Shown: one piece after another, positions 49,376 through 60,677 of the stretch
Numbering within the stretch: the stretch's first letter is position 1
How the letters are laid out: the number at the start of each line of letters is the position of its first letter
Notes under the pieces: model-generated
The model's input: the letters and a program-made list of their open reading frames with translations, nothing else
Database searches by the model: none
Told to the model about the DNA's origin: nothing
From: Augochlora pura
Lineage: Eukaryota; Arthropoda; Insecta; Hymenoptera; Halictidae
DNA length: 64,000 nucleotides
NCBI RefSeq assembly: GCF_028453695.1
Contig: NC_135774.1
Span: 434,001-498,000, forward strand
Direction: 5' to 3'
Program-made: the position numbers and the translations under genes

Positions 49376-49418
49376 ACGCGACGCGACGCGAGGCGGCGCG
49401 GCTCGGCTCGGCTCGGCG
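49376..49418. repeat. ACGCG and GGCTC pentamer runs
   Basis: A short GACGC-family run followed by a GAGCC-family run read on the minus strand. Confidence 0.85.
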
Positions 49419-50936
49419 CCGAGCATCGTCGCGGCTATTAACCCCACGGACCCGGTTAATAAAATTCATGAGACCGCGTTGTGAAATCCGATAGTCTTGC
49501 CAACTTTCGTCCGCGGTTTTCGTGGCCGGCAAAAAACGCCCGAACGATTTATGGTTCGTCTCGGGGGGACGGAGTAAAAACCGGGGGCCCCGCCGGAACC
49601 CTCGAATAGTGGATCAAATTATGACGGAGTCCGGCCAATATTTGCGATAAGGGCTTTCGTTGCATTCGTCTCGAGCCTCGCCAGGGCCGTCGGCGACGGA
49701 GGGCGAAACGCAAATTCTAACCGACACGGCAAACTGTTGCGAGAATAATTACCTACTCGATTTATTCAACTTTGTCGTTCTACTCGCGTAACACGCAAAC
49801 GCGTGCCATCTTTCTGCGTTAACGACGCGAATTTTTAAAACGGACTCGTTCAATTCAGTTGGCGGCTCCGTTAAAAACACATCAATTATTACCGTAGGAT
49901 TTCGAATCGAATGAATTATTGATTCGGGAACGCGAAGAAACGAGGAACGTTTACTCGTCGATGTAGAATTCTCGAGCAAAGAAACGATACCGTACGTGCA
50001 TCGTTTACATTTGGTACGGATGAATAATTCATAGGTTGAGCAGGGTGCAATTTCGTCACCGAAACTTACAATCCGACGATAATAACAAGAAATGTGCATA
50101 ATGCGTACACGCATCACCGAGAGCCCGAAACGAGGGGGTTAAATCTCGTCGCGAGTGAAAATTTGTGAAACACGAGCTGCAATAATTGCGTCGGAATGAT
50201 ATGTAATTAAGTTTTTATTTCGTAGCTCGCGCGTGCGCAGGGTGTTCCGTGATACACGCTCGTACCTAAGGGGCAAACCCAGCCGTTTAGCCGTACGACG
50301 ACAACACCGTGAACATCGATACTACAGATTTTTCATTCGCGCCTCGCCTTGAGAACGCGGCTCGAATTATGGTAATATCGTAGGACGATTATAATTTCGC
50401 TCGAAGCGGTATCATATTTGAAAAATAAATACGTAGAAATAAATCGGCGGCGTGTATCGATTGGCTCGACGATATCTTCGCGATGCCCCGCGCTACGCGA
50501 CGCAACGATTGCGATTCACGGGGAGCGCGCGCTTTAAAGTGTCGTCTTTGCCCGGCTCGAATCCCGATTGCCGTCGATTCTAAGCCGAAGATTAACTCGC
50601 GGCGAGATCGCGCCCGGCTCCGAGATGGAAATTACGAGACACGCTCGGTAATTATCGAGTCCGTGATACCCGACGCGGCACTAATTCAAGGGAATCGTAA
50701 TGAGGAGAGCCGCGGCACCTGTACGCAACAGAACCAAATTGATACCCGGGGCCCCGAGGCCTCGGGCTCCCGGAGGAACCTTCTTTCGATTCGACGCCTC
50801 ACGCCTCGCACCTCGCGCCGGCCCCGGCTTCGGCCGAAAGGGAATAAAGGATACGCAATCGTTTAGACGTCATTAAGACTAAAAATACACGAATCGACGG
50901 TGCCCGAACGAATGCTGATTAAGGTGCGCTCCTCCC

Positions 50937-50968
50937 GGCACGGCACGGCACGGCACGGCGCGGCGCAG
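50937..50968. repeat. Pentamer array GGCAC passing into GGCGC
   Basis: About four GGCAC units followed by GGCGC units. Confidence 0.9.
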
Positions 50969-51530
50969 CGCCGCGCGAAGAAAGAGCGCTCGCGCGTCGG
51001 CGCGGGTCCCGGCCTCGGCATCGGCATCGGCCACCTTGCGGCCTCGTTTGCAACACCTCCGGACTCCGGAGGCGGAATGTATGACATTAGCGATCAGAAT
51101 TACGCGAACCGAATAACGGGCTTCGCGGCCGGTCACCTTGATGCCGGTAATTTATGCTAATGCCCGAGCAGAAAATTTTAGGGTCCCTACGATATCTGGC
51201 AGCGGCCGCAGCTTCGCAGCCATTTCCTCCGCGCCATTCCCCCGGCATTCCCCGCATCGATGAGCCTCCTTCCGAGCTCCGGAGTCTGGTTTCGATCCGA
51301 CGATCGCAACGGCGGCAAACCGAACGATCGACGGCGCCCGACATCGGTATGACCCTGCCATTTTCCTTTCACCGAATTCCCTGGCATTCGAATTCCGAGG
51401 CGACTCGTCGGGTTCCGTTCTGGAAAACGTTCGAACAAGAATTTCACGAGTTTCCTTTCCGCAAAGCTGCTGCATCGTTCTGTTTATCCCGTTTTGTCTG
51501 TCCTTTTCGAATAGATTTTGTACATCCCAG

Positions 51531-51650
51531 ACGAATATCGCGTATTCGATTTTTAGAGAGCTTACGAACGATAAAATCGCAGAGCTCGCCCTTACCGATG
51601 CTCGGAGAAATCCGAAATTGCGCCTGCGAAATTCGAAATGCAAATGGAAG
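51531..51650 (+). CDS. Candidate internal exon (120 bp, unrecognised)
   Basis: TTTTGTACATCCCAG precedes and AAG|GTAAGT, a consensus donor, follows exactly 120 bases later. The frame open from end to end is phase 0 at both sides, so the piece could be skipped without a shift. It reads 40 residues, beginning TNIAYSIFRELTND, then KIAELALTDARRN, with a basic tail ending in KCKWK. Other frames, including the minus strand, are also open here, which lowers confidence. I do not recognise the protein and found no partner exon on the plus strand. The ATGCAAAT at 51638-51645 lies inside it. Confidence 0.2.
51638..51645. promoter_or_regulatory. POU octamer ATGCAAAT
   Basis: Perfect octamer, six bases before the consensus donor at 51651. 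Confidence 0.2.
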
Positions 51651-52012
51651 GTAAGTGGCGTCGTTTGCGCGGGGGTGCGTCCGCCTCGCTATAAATTCTC
51701 GCTTTAATTGGATCGGATTATTGTAATTCCGAACGGCCTTATTTATGAGCCCGTTTCGAGGCTTTAAACTTGCTGCTCGACGGCGCGCTCTTATTCTCTT
51801 CCTCTCGCGGTCAAGCCTCAAAACTAAAGGGCGAATCGGTTATTAAATTATGGCCGAGGTTCGCTCTCGTTTTTGTCGGCAGGTGAACGCGCGCGCGCCC
51901 TCTCCCGCCCTCCCTCCGCCTCTGCCCTTTACGCATACCAAGGACGAGCTTTGTTAAAGGCCAATTTATGGAAGCCAACAGGCAACGGCGAAATTTACAT
52001 CGCGTTTTGACG

Positions 52013-52066
52013 CCGCGCCGAGCCGAGCCGCGCCGAGCCGCGCCGAGCCGCGCCGAGCCGCGCGGC
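52013..52066. repeat. Decamer array GCCGCGCCGA x4
   Basis: Four to five 10-bp units made of GGCGC- and GAGCC-type halves. Confidence 0.93.
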
Positions 52067-52323
52067 GCCGTGAATCAGGCTCGTTCCCGTTCCGTGTCCG
52101 GGCGCCCGATTCCCGGGGCTGACGCGTTCATCCCCAACGGACCTGGCCCAAAACTATCCTCGATTTATGTTCCACGGAGCATATTTCAAAAAGACGATCA
52201 CAATTACGCCGTGGATCCTCCCCTTGTGCTGAGACACGTTCGCGAAAACGTTTCGTTCTTACGAAAACGTTTTCGACGTCCCGAACGCGTCCGTAAAATT
52301 TTCTAAACGTCGTGGCATTAAAA

Positions 52324-52335
52324 TTCCACGTGGAA
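52324..52335. promoter_or_regulatory. 12-bp palindrome TTCCACGTGGAA
   Basis: A perfect palindrome with a CACGTG E-box core, as bound by bHLH or bHLH-PAS dimers. Confidence 0.3.
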
Positions 52336-54035
52336 CGCAACGAATGGCAAAGAAAAAAAAGGAAGAAGGAGAGAAGCGCTTCGTTCCCATCGGTCGCGGC
52401 CGGTTGAATAAACCAGCCGAAACTTTCATCGATCCTGCAACTGTAACCGTCCCGCGTTCGCGGCTCGCCCAAATTTTTACTGCTCGGGGGAAGATCGTAT
52501 GCGAGCGAAACATTGTCCTATAGAGTATTCTGCATGACTAAACATCGAACAAACTACCCGGAACCCTTTTACAAGCCATCAATCAATACGAAACAGCGAA
52601 AAAAAAAAAGAGAAAAGGTTGATCGTTGAACCTTGAGCGAGACCATCGTATTCTCCGCGTCCTTTCTCCGTTCACCCTCTGCATTCTGTCTCTGTCTCCG
52701 TCTCTATCTCTAACGTTATCCAATGTGTTCTCGGTGTCTTCCCGCGGTGACTTGCACCAATAAACCCCATCCCGAATGGGGAGAGTACCCGGCGCGAGCA
52801 GCACCGTGGATATTCGAATGCCGTCATTTCGGTCGTTTAGACACAATAAACGTCAACAGAACGGGTTGCGCCCTCCTTACACAATTTTTTTTTCGCGAGT
52901 CATTAGGATACGGTTTGCGAGAGGGGCATCCGGCTCTAAAAAGGGCACGGAATTCTTTGCAACTGCGCGCGCGGTCTCCCCGGGTCCCGGCTCCATCGGG
53001 ACAGACATTAAAATGCGCGAGAATTATAATGGCATCGTGACCAACGGGTTTCGCTGAATCGCGCTAATCACGATTCTCTGGGAAAAAGGGTTGCTCCGAT
53101 GAAATATTAAAATTCATGAGGGGTTCGGCTGGGGCCAAGCTGGGCCGAGCGACGGGCCGGAGAGCGTCCGCCTCGCCGTATGTCGTGATTTCTAATAACC
53201 CTTTCACCGCCAATGTTCGCATCTGCATGGAATGTATGGAAACGAATTCGGCCGAAATTTGACTCGTCATCGCGCGAGTTCGCAAAGAAAGGCGAGTTGC
53301 GGCGCAACCGATTGCGCGCCAACTCGGAAACGGAAAGTGAGAGGAACGGGAGGAGGGTTCGTCGACTGAGTTTCGTGGTGCCCGGCGTCTACTTCTCCGT
53401 CGCATGCCACTGCGAGCTTATCCTGCCGGTTGTATTCCACGGGTCGGTGCATCGATTAACCCGCATTGCGAGGGGCTCGTAGCTGGTCGTGCTGCATCGG
53501 TAACTCGCGAGCACAATGCGAACGTTGGAACAAAACGGAAACCTCCGACTCTGTATGGGGTGCCTCCCGCATCGTCCCTATCAGTGTTTCCAAGATTTCC
53601 TGCAATCTCGTGACGCCGTTCGGCGTCTTTGGCAGCCGGAGCGAGACGACGAAGAAATTAAACGGCGCTTTTCGGAGCTTGCTCTATCTCGTTCAGCTCC
53701 GACCGAATGAACTAAAACCCATTCGAGATCGGCTTTATCGCATTCCCACATACGGAGCAGAAGCTATTTAAAAAGCGCAAGCCGCGACCACGACTGCTCG
53801 AAAGAAAATGAAACTCTTAGTAGCTCGAACGTTCTCCATGCGCCACGACCACGAGGTTATCGTTCACGCTTCCACGTGCCATTCCGACAACGAGCCGTTC
53901 TCTTACATCTTCGAGACGTCGACGTCGTCCGCTCGTTAAAAGCGACGAGAAACAATTGGCCGGGACGGTCGGAGGACCTGCTCGGAAGCAATGGCTCGGG
54001 AGAAGGACAATTTCAAGGCGAGCCACGCTGCCAAG

Positions 54036-54086
54036 TCGTAGCTCGTGGCTCGTAGCTCGTAGCTCGTAGCTCTCGTAGCTCGTAGC
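54036..54086. repeat. Heptamer array TCGTAGC x7
   Basis: Seven 7-bp units, one with a G for A change; a 2-bp TC insertion shifts the register between units five and six. Confidence 0.97.
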
Positions 54087-54115
54087 TCAGCCTGATCGAA
54101 GACACGCGCGCTCAC

Positions 54116-54291
54116 CTGTTATGACTCAGCTGAACCATGGGGCCACCTTGATCCCCGACGTTCTTTATGCAGCTTCCACGCAATCGTCGAGCCGACCGCG
54201 TCCGCGCTTGGCCAACAACCGTCGCTATCGTCTTTTCACGTGGCACGTGACAACGGATGCCGCTTCCAACGCCATCGAGCAATCTTTGACG
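54116..54291 (-). CDS. Open frame ending at a CAG|GTGAGC donor (weak)
   Basis: On the minus strand a frame of 58 codons runs up to ATAACAG|GTGAGC, a consensus donor. The only ATG, near the end, would give a short MVQLSHN start, so the piece could be a mostly untranslated first exon or nothing at all. The CRE and paired CACGTG boxes at 54237-54294 would lie at or inside its 5' part, as in a compact promoter. No next exon is identifiable downstream. Confidence 0.13.
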
Positions 54292-54405
54292 TCAACGTGC
54301 TGCTACACGTATTCCATTGTTCGATCATCGAATCGTTGATAGAAACTGCAGTCGATTTTGCAATAATTCCGTGCTTTTAGTCATCGATCAGTGTTCAGTC
54401 AACGA
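54237..54405. promoter_or_regulatory. Promoter-like cluster: two E-boxes, CRE, initiators
   Basis: CACGTG occurs at 54237-54242 and 54244-54249, 7 bp apart. A full CRE, TGACGTCA, is at 54287-54294. About 100 bp further on, TCAGT appears twice, in GATCAGTGTTCAGTC around 54386-54400; TCAGT is the arthropod initiator core. A consensus donor lies on the other side at 54116 (minus strand). Together this could be a bidirectional promoter, but no TATA box is visible and no downstream gene was recognised. Confidence 0.25.
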
Positions 54406-54604
54406 TAAGTGTTCGTTTCGCGAGAGAAAAATCAATGAATCGGCCATCGGTCGGCGGGCGGGCTGGCGGACAGTCGCGCGTGGGGCACACGAAATGTTAC
54501 AGATGGCACGACCTCCTTTCCCGACGCGGGGCATCGCGTCGCGACGCAACGTCCGCGTCCGTTCCGCGTTTCACTGCCGCCAGATAAAGTGTCTTCCCGG
54601 AGAA

Positions 54605-54652
54605 TCGAGAGCCGAAATCGAGAGTCGAGAGCCGAGAGTCGAGAGTCGAGAG
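54605..54652. repeat. Heptamer array TCGAGAG x7
   Basis: Seven units with one 6-bp CCGAAA spacer and one CCGAGAG variant. Confidence 0.95.
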
Positions 54653-55404
54653 ACGCAGCGAATCCGACAAAGGGGCACCCGAAAAGGTTGAAAGCTTAAT
54701 TTATATGCGATTTCGCGGTCGTCCGCATTCTCGCGGGACCCCAGAGAGGAGAGCTACGCCGTACAGGGAACCGATTCCGATGCAGCTATTTCGTTCGGCT
54801 GCTCTAGGATGCCCGGAGACTCGATGCCTTTCTTTTTTCATCCGGGTTAGGGTCCGTGCCAGTACGCCTCCGATGCTAATAGACCCCGATTCCGGGATTA
54901 TTTCGCTACGTACGACCAACAAATAAGAGAACGCCGAGTCGCGATAGAGAGATACGCCGGGAGCCACCCGGCTCGAGAGGTCGAAATACCAGGAACTCTA
55001 TGCGTCCCCTGTCTAGAATTTACGTCCGCCGTTCGATTTTGTTCTAGGACCTTCGCCAGGCTCAATAGTCATTCCTCCCCCTCCTCTCCGCTTTTTCTAT
55101 TCGAAATCTTCGCTCCAGCAACGAGTCTATCCGACGACCAATTTCTCGAAGCTTATCGGGCGTGCGACGATCGTTGCGCTCCACCAAAAACATTGTACGA
55201 CTATAATTTTCGAAACGACCTCTGGCGACCGTGAAACGATCCAAGAGTTCGTTTCACGATTCGGAGGAGAACGGGCGGGACGGTAGCCGAACGCGTTGCA
55301 ACGAGATTATCGGAATCCTCTTAGAGGTTCCTAATTCGATTCTCCGTGAACTCGAATGATTTATCGGCGACGGACGATCGCGGGCAACAGTTTCCGAGTG
55401 TGTT

Positions 55405-55430
55405 CGACGGGCGACGGCCGACGAGCGACG
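55405..55430. repeat. Heptamer array CGACGGG x3.7
   Basis: Units CGACGGG, CGACGGC and CGACGAG and a partial unit. The same unit family recurs 5 kb away at 60678-60712. Confidence 0.93.
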
Positions 55431-55670
55431 TTTCCGATCGATTAGTCTCTCCGCTACAGACGAATGGATCGAGTTTCCTCGTTACTCGATCAGTTTATTC
55501 CGGCATTCAACGTCGCGCCTATCTCTAATCCGATCTGCATGCGATATTCACGACGTCGTTAATATACGATATATCATCGGTCGATTATAATCGGGTGCCG
55601 CGCGCGGTCGTTGTCGCTTCCTTCGGCCAAAGCCATTTGAATAACAATATTCGGGCATTAGACGGCTCAC

Positions 55671-55713
55671 CTTTTCTCAGGGCTAACGAACTCTCATGGT
55701 AATGCGCATCCAT
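55671..55713 (-). CDS. Possible short first coding exon (weak)
   Basis: On the minus strand an ATG with A at -3 and G at +4 opens a 14-codon frame (MDAHYHESS...) that runs into AAAAG|GTGAGC, a consensus donor. An in-frame stop lies just upstream, as expected of a first coding exon. No downstream partner was identified and the protein is too short to recognise. Confidence 0.12.
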
Positions 55714-56662
55714 TATGTCGTGTCACAATATCGAGCAGATTTAACGATTCATTTAACCGAATTGAAAACTAATCGCGCCACAAAAGCGTACAGGGTGTGC
55801 TCCGAAATCACGGAGCACGCGACTCTGCCGGTCGATAACGGAGAAGGAACACGGAATCTTTCTATTATATTATTTGTGCAATTGCGCCGGTAAACGCCGA
55901 CACGCCACGATAAAATTGAAAACTCAAAGATCGCGTTTCCAAACCACCAAACGATATCCCACCAGTGGCAATGCCAGCAATTGCTCGCAATGGTAAACTG
56001 GTGACACGCGCATCGAAAGGGTTAAGAAACGAGGAGGGTCGAGGGAGCAGTGCAGGGGGGCTCCGAGGCCAGAAAAAAGCGCCGCAGAAAATTTATAGAG
56101 CCAAGGAGTATCTAGATCCATCGTAAAACCGCGTCGCAGGGACCGCATATTTACGGGACCGGAAGAAAATCGGGATGCATAAATCTCGCGCGCTGTTTTT
56201 TCCATTGGTTTTATGACACCGGCTGCGGCGAACAGCGCCTCGTCGGCCCAGCGATTCGAGCTGGAAAACGGAAACCGTAACGGAGACAACGTAAAAATCT
56301 CCGTGTCACGGCGTCGCTGACTTTTTCTCGGCAGCTCGTACGTTGGCTCGTCCGTCGTGCGTATCGCGCGACGGCTACGTTGCCCGAAACGATCCCATGT
56401 TACGTTTAATTGGGCAAACAACGCCGATGTCAGAGGACGGTTCGTTCCTTCCTTTTTGTCTTCTCTTCTATTTCTTTTTCTGGCCGGCGCGCCTTTCGCA
56501 TAATATCTTGGCGATCGATTTCGCGCGTCCGAGTCCGCCCACTGGGAACGATCCGTGCGCATGCGTTTCATCGCGCTTTTTCGTTTTATCGACCGAAGGG
56601 GCTGATCGGACAACCGTCGATCGTAAAGTTTATTTTTCCCCGAGGGTTGCAACGCCGCGTTC

Positions 56663-56670
56663 ATTTGCAT
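56663..56670. promoter_or_regulatory. POU octamer ATTTGCAT
   Basis: Perfect octamer in inverse orientation. Confidence 0.25.
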
Positions 56671-57394
56671 GGGTTCGCACGGGTTTGCGGTTTCGAATCT
56701 GTTTGCCGTTGCGTCGCGTCCGGTCCTAACTCAGGCTCGAACGTGCTTCGGCGCAGCGCGCCCGACGCGCCCGAATGCTGATCGACGAGAACAACCGTGC
56801 ACGGCGGTTAGCTCGGCTGTAGGAGCTTCGCGCCTTTGCCTGGCGTAACCCTTCGATTAGGAAACTCTGTGTCCCGATAAAGTACTCGTTCCTATCGCGT
56901 TTCTATGAAACTGTACGTGTCAGCGATTCTCGATGAGAGATGGAGAGAGATTGAAAGGAGTCGCTCACGAGCCGTCTCCGTCGCAAATTGAACGATTCGG
57001 GGGAGTGGGCGTCTCGTGTCGCGCGACTCGCGTCCCGCAAACATTCGCGTTTAAGCGGAACGCGTGCGACGTGCTCGTTGATTTACGTGGCTCTAATCGG
57101 TAGATTTCGAGTGGAACCGTCAATTAACCGGATATACCTCACTCGCGTGTCCTCCGGTTCCCTATCATTGTCCGCCGCTCCGCTCCGCCCGGCTCGTCGG
57201 CGCTCTACCGTGCCGCACCGCTCGGTAGACGATAGATCGTAGATAGTGTCAGGGGCCACGCAATACCGCCAGGCTACAAACGTTGTCCGGGACATCGTGT
57301 CTCTCTTCTAGGAGCCTGTCTAATGGGAGGTGCACAAACTACGTAATTGCTCGTGATTACAGGCCAGAGGGACCTCCTCCGAGGAGGCAGGATC

Positions 57395-57420
<26 letters not shown>
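57395..57420. repeat. (CT)n dinucleotide run x13
   Basis: Thirteen perfect CT units. Confidence 0.97.
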
Positions 57421-57427
<7 letters not shown>

Positions 57428-58750
57428 GCTCGGTAGTTAAGCTGCCTTTCCATCGGTGGACCGTAATTACCGCAAGGTGCAAACTCGGAAAATTTTTCTC
57501 GTTCCCCTCGTTCCGAGTAATACCCGGCTAGGTGGACCTACGACTATTTAATGGGACGTCCCGACAGACTGTAGCGTTTTTCTACGCTGCGAGATCGTCG
57601 GATTGACCGGTTGCCAGTCACAGTCGCACTCCGGAAAAACTTGTTCGTTCTGGACGCTTGGTTTCGTGACAAATGACGTTGGTAGTGTTTCTTTTTCGTT
57701 GGCTGCGTCTTCATTTTTAACTCGACTGGAGCGAAAGACTTTTCGGGGATAGACGTTCGATGGTTCGGGAACGATGACAAATTACCGACGCGATATCAAG
57801 GGGTCCGTTTTATCAACGATATCTGCCCTCGAAATTTTCGATACACGGGCGAATCGCGTCGAGGCGTGGAAAATCCGATGGAAATAGACTGTCCGCAAAG
57901 TATTCAAAATAGGTACCGAGGTTCTTGGAATGTCCATTTAAAATACAAAGTGGCGAATTATGAAAATTAGGACGAGGGCGCGCGATTAAGCGCGTTAATA
58001 AGGGTTTGATTTTGCGGTCCGCTCTATCCGGGCAGGGTAGAATTATCGTGGAGCTCGTGGTTGATCCGTGGAAGGCTAAAACCGGGCTGAAAATAGATAC
58101 GAGGGACGATTTAATCGGCAGTTTCGATAAACGGACCTCTCCAGCGACTAGAAAATTGTCGCCGATTAATTTTGTCACGGTTCCCTTCGGGGAAGTTGTT
58201 GCCGGCTTCGGAAATAGAATTACCGAGAAATTTTTCGCTATTCGGATATTAGGAACGGCGCAGGAATCGCTGTCGTCCGAAAATTCTTTTCAATCGCCAA
58301 CGACGACGAATCGATAAAAAACGCTGCTTCTTGAAATGAATCCGACAGAAGCGGAAGCAGAATTCGAAAGCGTCGAAGGGGGTGCCGTCGTTGCCTCCCC
58401 TTCGCGAATGACTTACGGGCGAAGTAACGAGCATATGAATGGATGCGCTTACTCGCGCGAGACTGGAATTTAATTAGGAAGCCTATACAAATGTTTGGTC
58501 AGCGTCTCCGTGGTTTCGGGTGTCGCGTCCCATCGCGTCGCAACGCAGTCGTTCAGGCGCCAAAACTCTCATTTTTAAGCTAATCGGCAGATACGTAAGG
58601 ACGTCTCGTCTACGCGCGCGGGAACTATAAAACGCGGGGAAACGCAGGCTTCGGCTTACATATTGAAATGGGTAGATGGTATAGACCGGGAAGGGCCGAG
58701 TCCCCGCTTGCTTTTCACCTGCGATCAATATGCCGGCCGGCAGGGCGGCG

Positions 58751-58780
58751 AGGAGCGGTGAGAAGCGGCGAGAAGCGGCG
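58751..58780. repeat. Decamer array AGAAGCGGCG x3
   Basis: Three 10-bp units, the first with two changes. Confidence 0.92.
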
Positions 58781-59117
58781 CTTCGGAGATTCGATCGAAA
58801 TGAACCTCGGATGGCGACACGTTACCAGACGGTTTTTTATCGCGAAGCAAGCTCGGCTATTTAGCACATAATTAAGAGCAACCGCAGTTCTCCATTTCCA
58901 AAATTTTGTTAAGAAATGGTACGAATAGCCCTCGAATAGCAAACGCGTCCTGTAATTATTAGTAAATGAGTAACTCTGTCTTTTCGAGGGATGTAAATCA
59001 AAGAACGTTTTCGATTCCAGAATTTCCATGGGAACAAGGTTTTTGGAGAGCAAGGGGATCCGCCGGCCTTCGTTAATCGATCGGTTTAAGAAGCCATTCG
59101 AATCGAAGACGACCACC

Positions 59118-59212
59118 GAGACGAGACGAGACGAGACGAGACGAGGCGAGGCGAGGCGAGTAGAGTAGAGTAGAGTAGAGTAGAGTCGAGTAGAGTAGAG
59201 TAGAGGCGAGGC
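59118..59212. repeat. Composite GAGNN pentamer array, 19 units
   Basis: The 5-bp register is kept for 19 units while the last two bases change in blocks: GAGAC x5, GAGGC x3, GAGTA x5, GAGTC x1, GAGTA x3, GAGGC x2. It is the most elaborate array of the window and shows that the GAGNC types seen elsewhere are variants of one repeat class. Confidence 0.98.
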
Positions 59213-59548
59213 GACTCGACGCCTGCAGGTTGGTGATCGAAAATATGCAATTTACAAAAATATCCCCTTTCAGGAAACAGGGAAATTACAGGGTGGGAAA
59301 AGAAGTCCCTAGGAACTGTGCCGAGGGCTGGAACGGACGTTTCGGAAACTCGTGACGCCAACGTAAGTGGCAGCTGTCTGTTCCGAAATTCGCCGCCGCC
59401 GCCGATAACCTTTCTCTCCCCCGTTGCGTGGAACGATCTACGCGTATCCCTCGCCCGGAAATTCTTTCCAGTCAATCGGACCGTAATTACCGTACGCTCG
59501 AGACGTAATCGAAACCGGTGACTAATTTTAAATTGCTCCAATCGCGTA

Positions 59549-59580
59549 GATCCCCGAGATCCCCCGAGATCCCCCGAGAC
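59549..59580. repeat. Decamer array GATCCCCCGA x3
   Basis: Three 10-bp units, the first missing one C. Confidence 0.9.
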
Positions 59581-60677
59581 CGTTGACGGCCGTCGTCGAA
59601 CGTCCACAATTCCCCGAGGACCAAAGAATTAGGTGGACACGGCGAATACAGAGAGGATAATCGTCTCCTCTATACGATCTGGGCTGTCTCGAAGTATAAG
59701 GGTAATTTTCGATTAAAGGCGTTTCGGACCGAAGCCGGTTTATTAGGAGAATCGTCTTTAGAATCTCTATTTGGATGGAACCTCCGCGTAGCAACGATCA
59801 AAAAACAGAGCGGAGCAACATTTTCGGAAAAATTTCGAAACGTGGTTTTTCTTGCCGGTCCACAGCCCGGTGCCGGTGCCAAGTCGCATCAACGCTCCAC
59901 ACCCGAGACAATTCAACCTGTTCGTAGTCTCCCGTTTCCATTGTTCGATCCTCCGATCCTGACAGGGCTCCCGGAACAATACCCCTGACAGCCACCCGGT
60001 AGTGGTGCTTCGTTACAGTCCGATCTAAAAATATTAGATTACAAGCTTTGACGTTCGCCGACCGATCTTGGCTCGTTACTCGTTGCTGGCCACGGACACG
60101 ACTCCGAACCCTCCTGCCGCCATATGCATAGGTTGGAGAGCCCTTCGCAGGACCCTCGCGTTGCGTGACAAATTCCTGAGAAATTAGCGTATTGCGTTAC
60201 ACCGTCACGCGATACCGAAAGTCCCGATGGGCTTCGATTTAGCAACAATTTCAAACTCGGATTAATTTATCGTCGCCATTATCGTCTGCTCTGATTTCTT
60301 TAGAATCGGTGCGCACAACTTTTATACCGGTTACAAAGTGTCTCGATTTTGCGCTCGTCCAATCGGACATCCGAAACAAAGGTGTCGCTTGCAGTTTTCA
60401 TCGTTGACCGGTTAAAAAAAGGTAGATGATTTACGGGATGCGTCGTCGACGCGACGGGCATAAAACTTGCCAGCAAGATAGTTTGTGGCGCCTCGTCGAG
60501 TTCCGGGTCCTCGCGCCCACAACAATTTCGATTGAAGTCACGGGGGCGAGGTTTCCTGTTTACGTGATTCACGATCCTGACGCGTGACGGTTGCTTCCTG
60601 GCGCCCGCAGCGCGTATCCCACGCCGCGCGTCGCTCCGACCACGAGCGAGTCCGTCCAGAAGTCGGCAGGGTGATAT

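Larger units (their letters stand above)
46401..54000. other. Non-coding stretch with AT-rich core near 50 kb
   Basis: No gene supported except the weak exon candidate at 51531-51650. The segment 49740-50470 is clearly lower in GC than its flanks and free of tandem arrays, which could mark a conserved non-coding block. Arrays lie at 46486-46530, 46884-46911, 47697-47738, 48067-48101, 48988-49008, 49376-49418, 50937-50968 and 52013-52066. A 12-bp palindrome with a CACGTG core sits at 52324-52335. Confidence 0.6.

Noticed and set aside
55924..56670. 248-codon minus-strand ORF
   Set aside because: No recognisable domain, overlapping open frames on the plus strand, no splice or promoter context; expected at this base composition.
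59118..59212. Pentamer array as telomeric repeat
   Set aside because: The arthropod telomere unit is TTAGG; none of the arrays matches it and all are short and internal.
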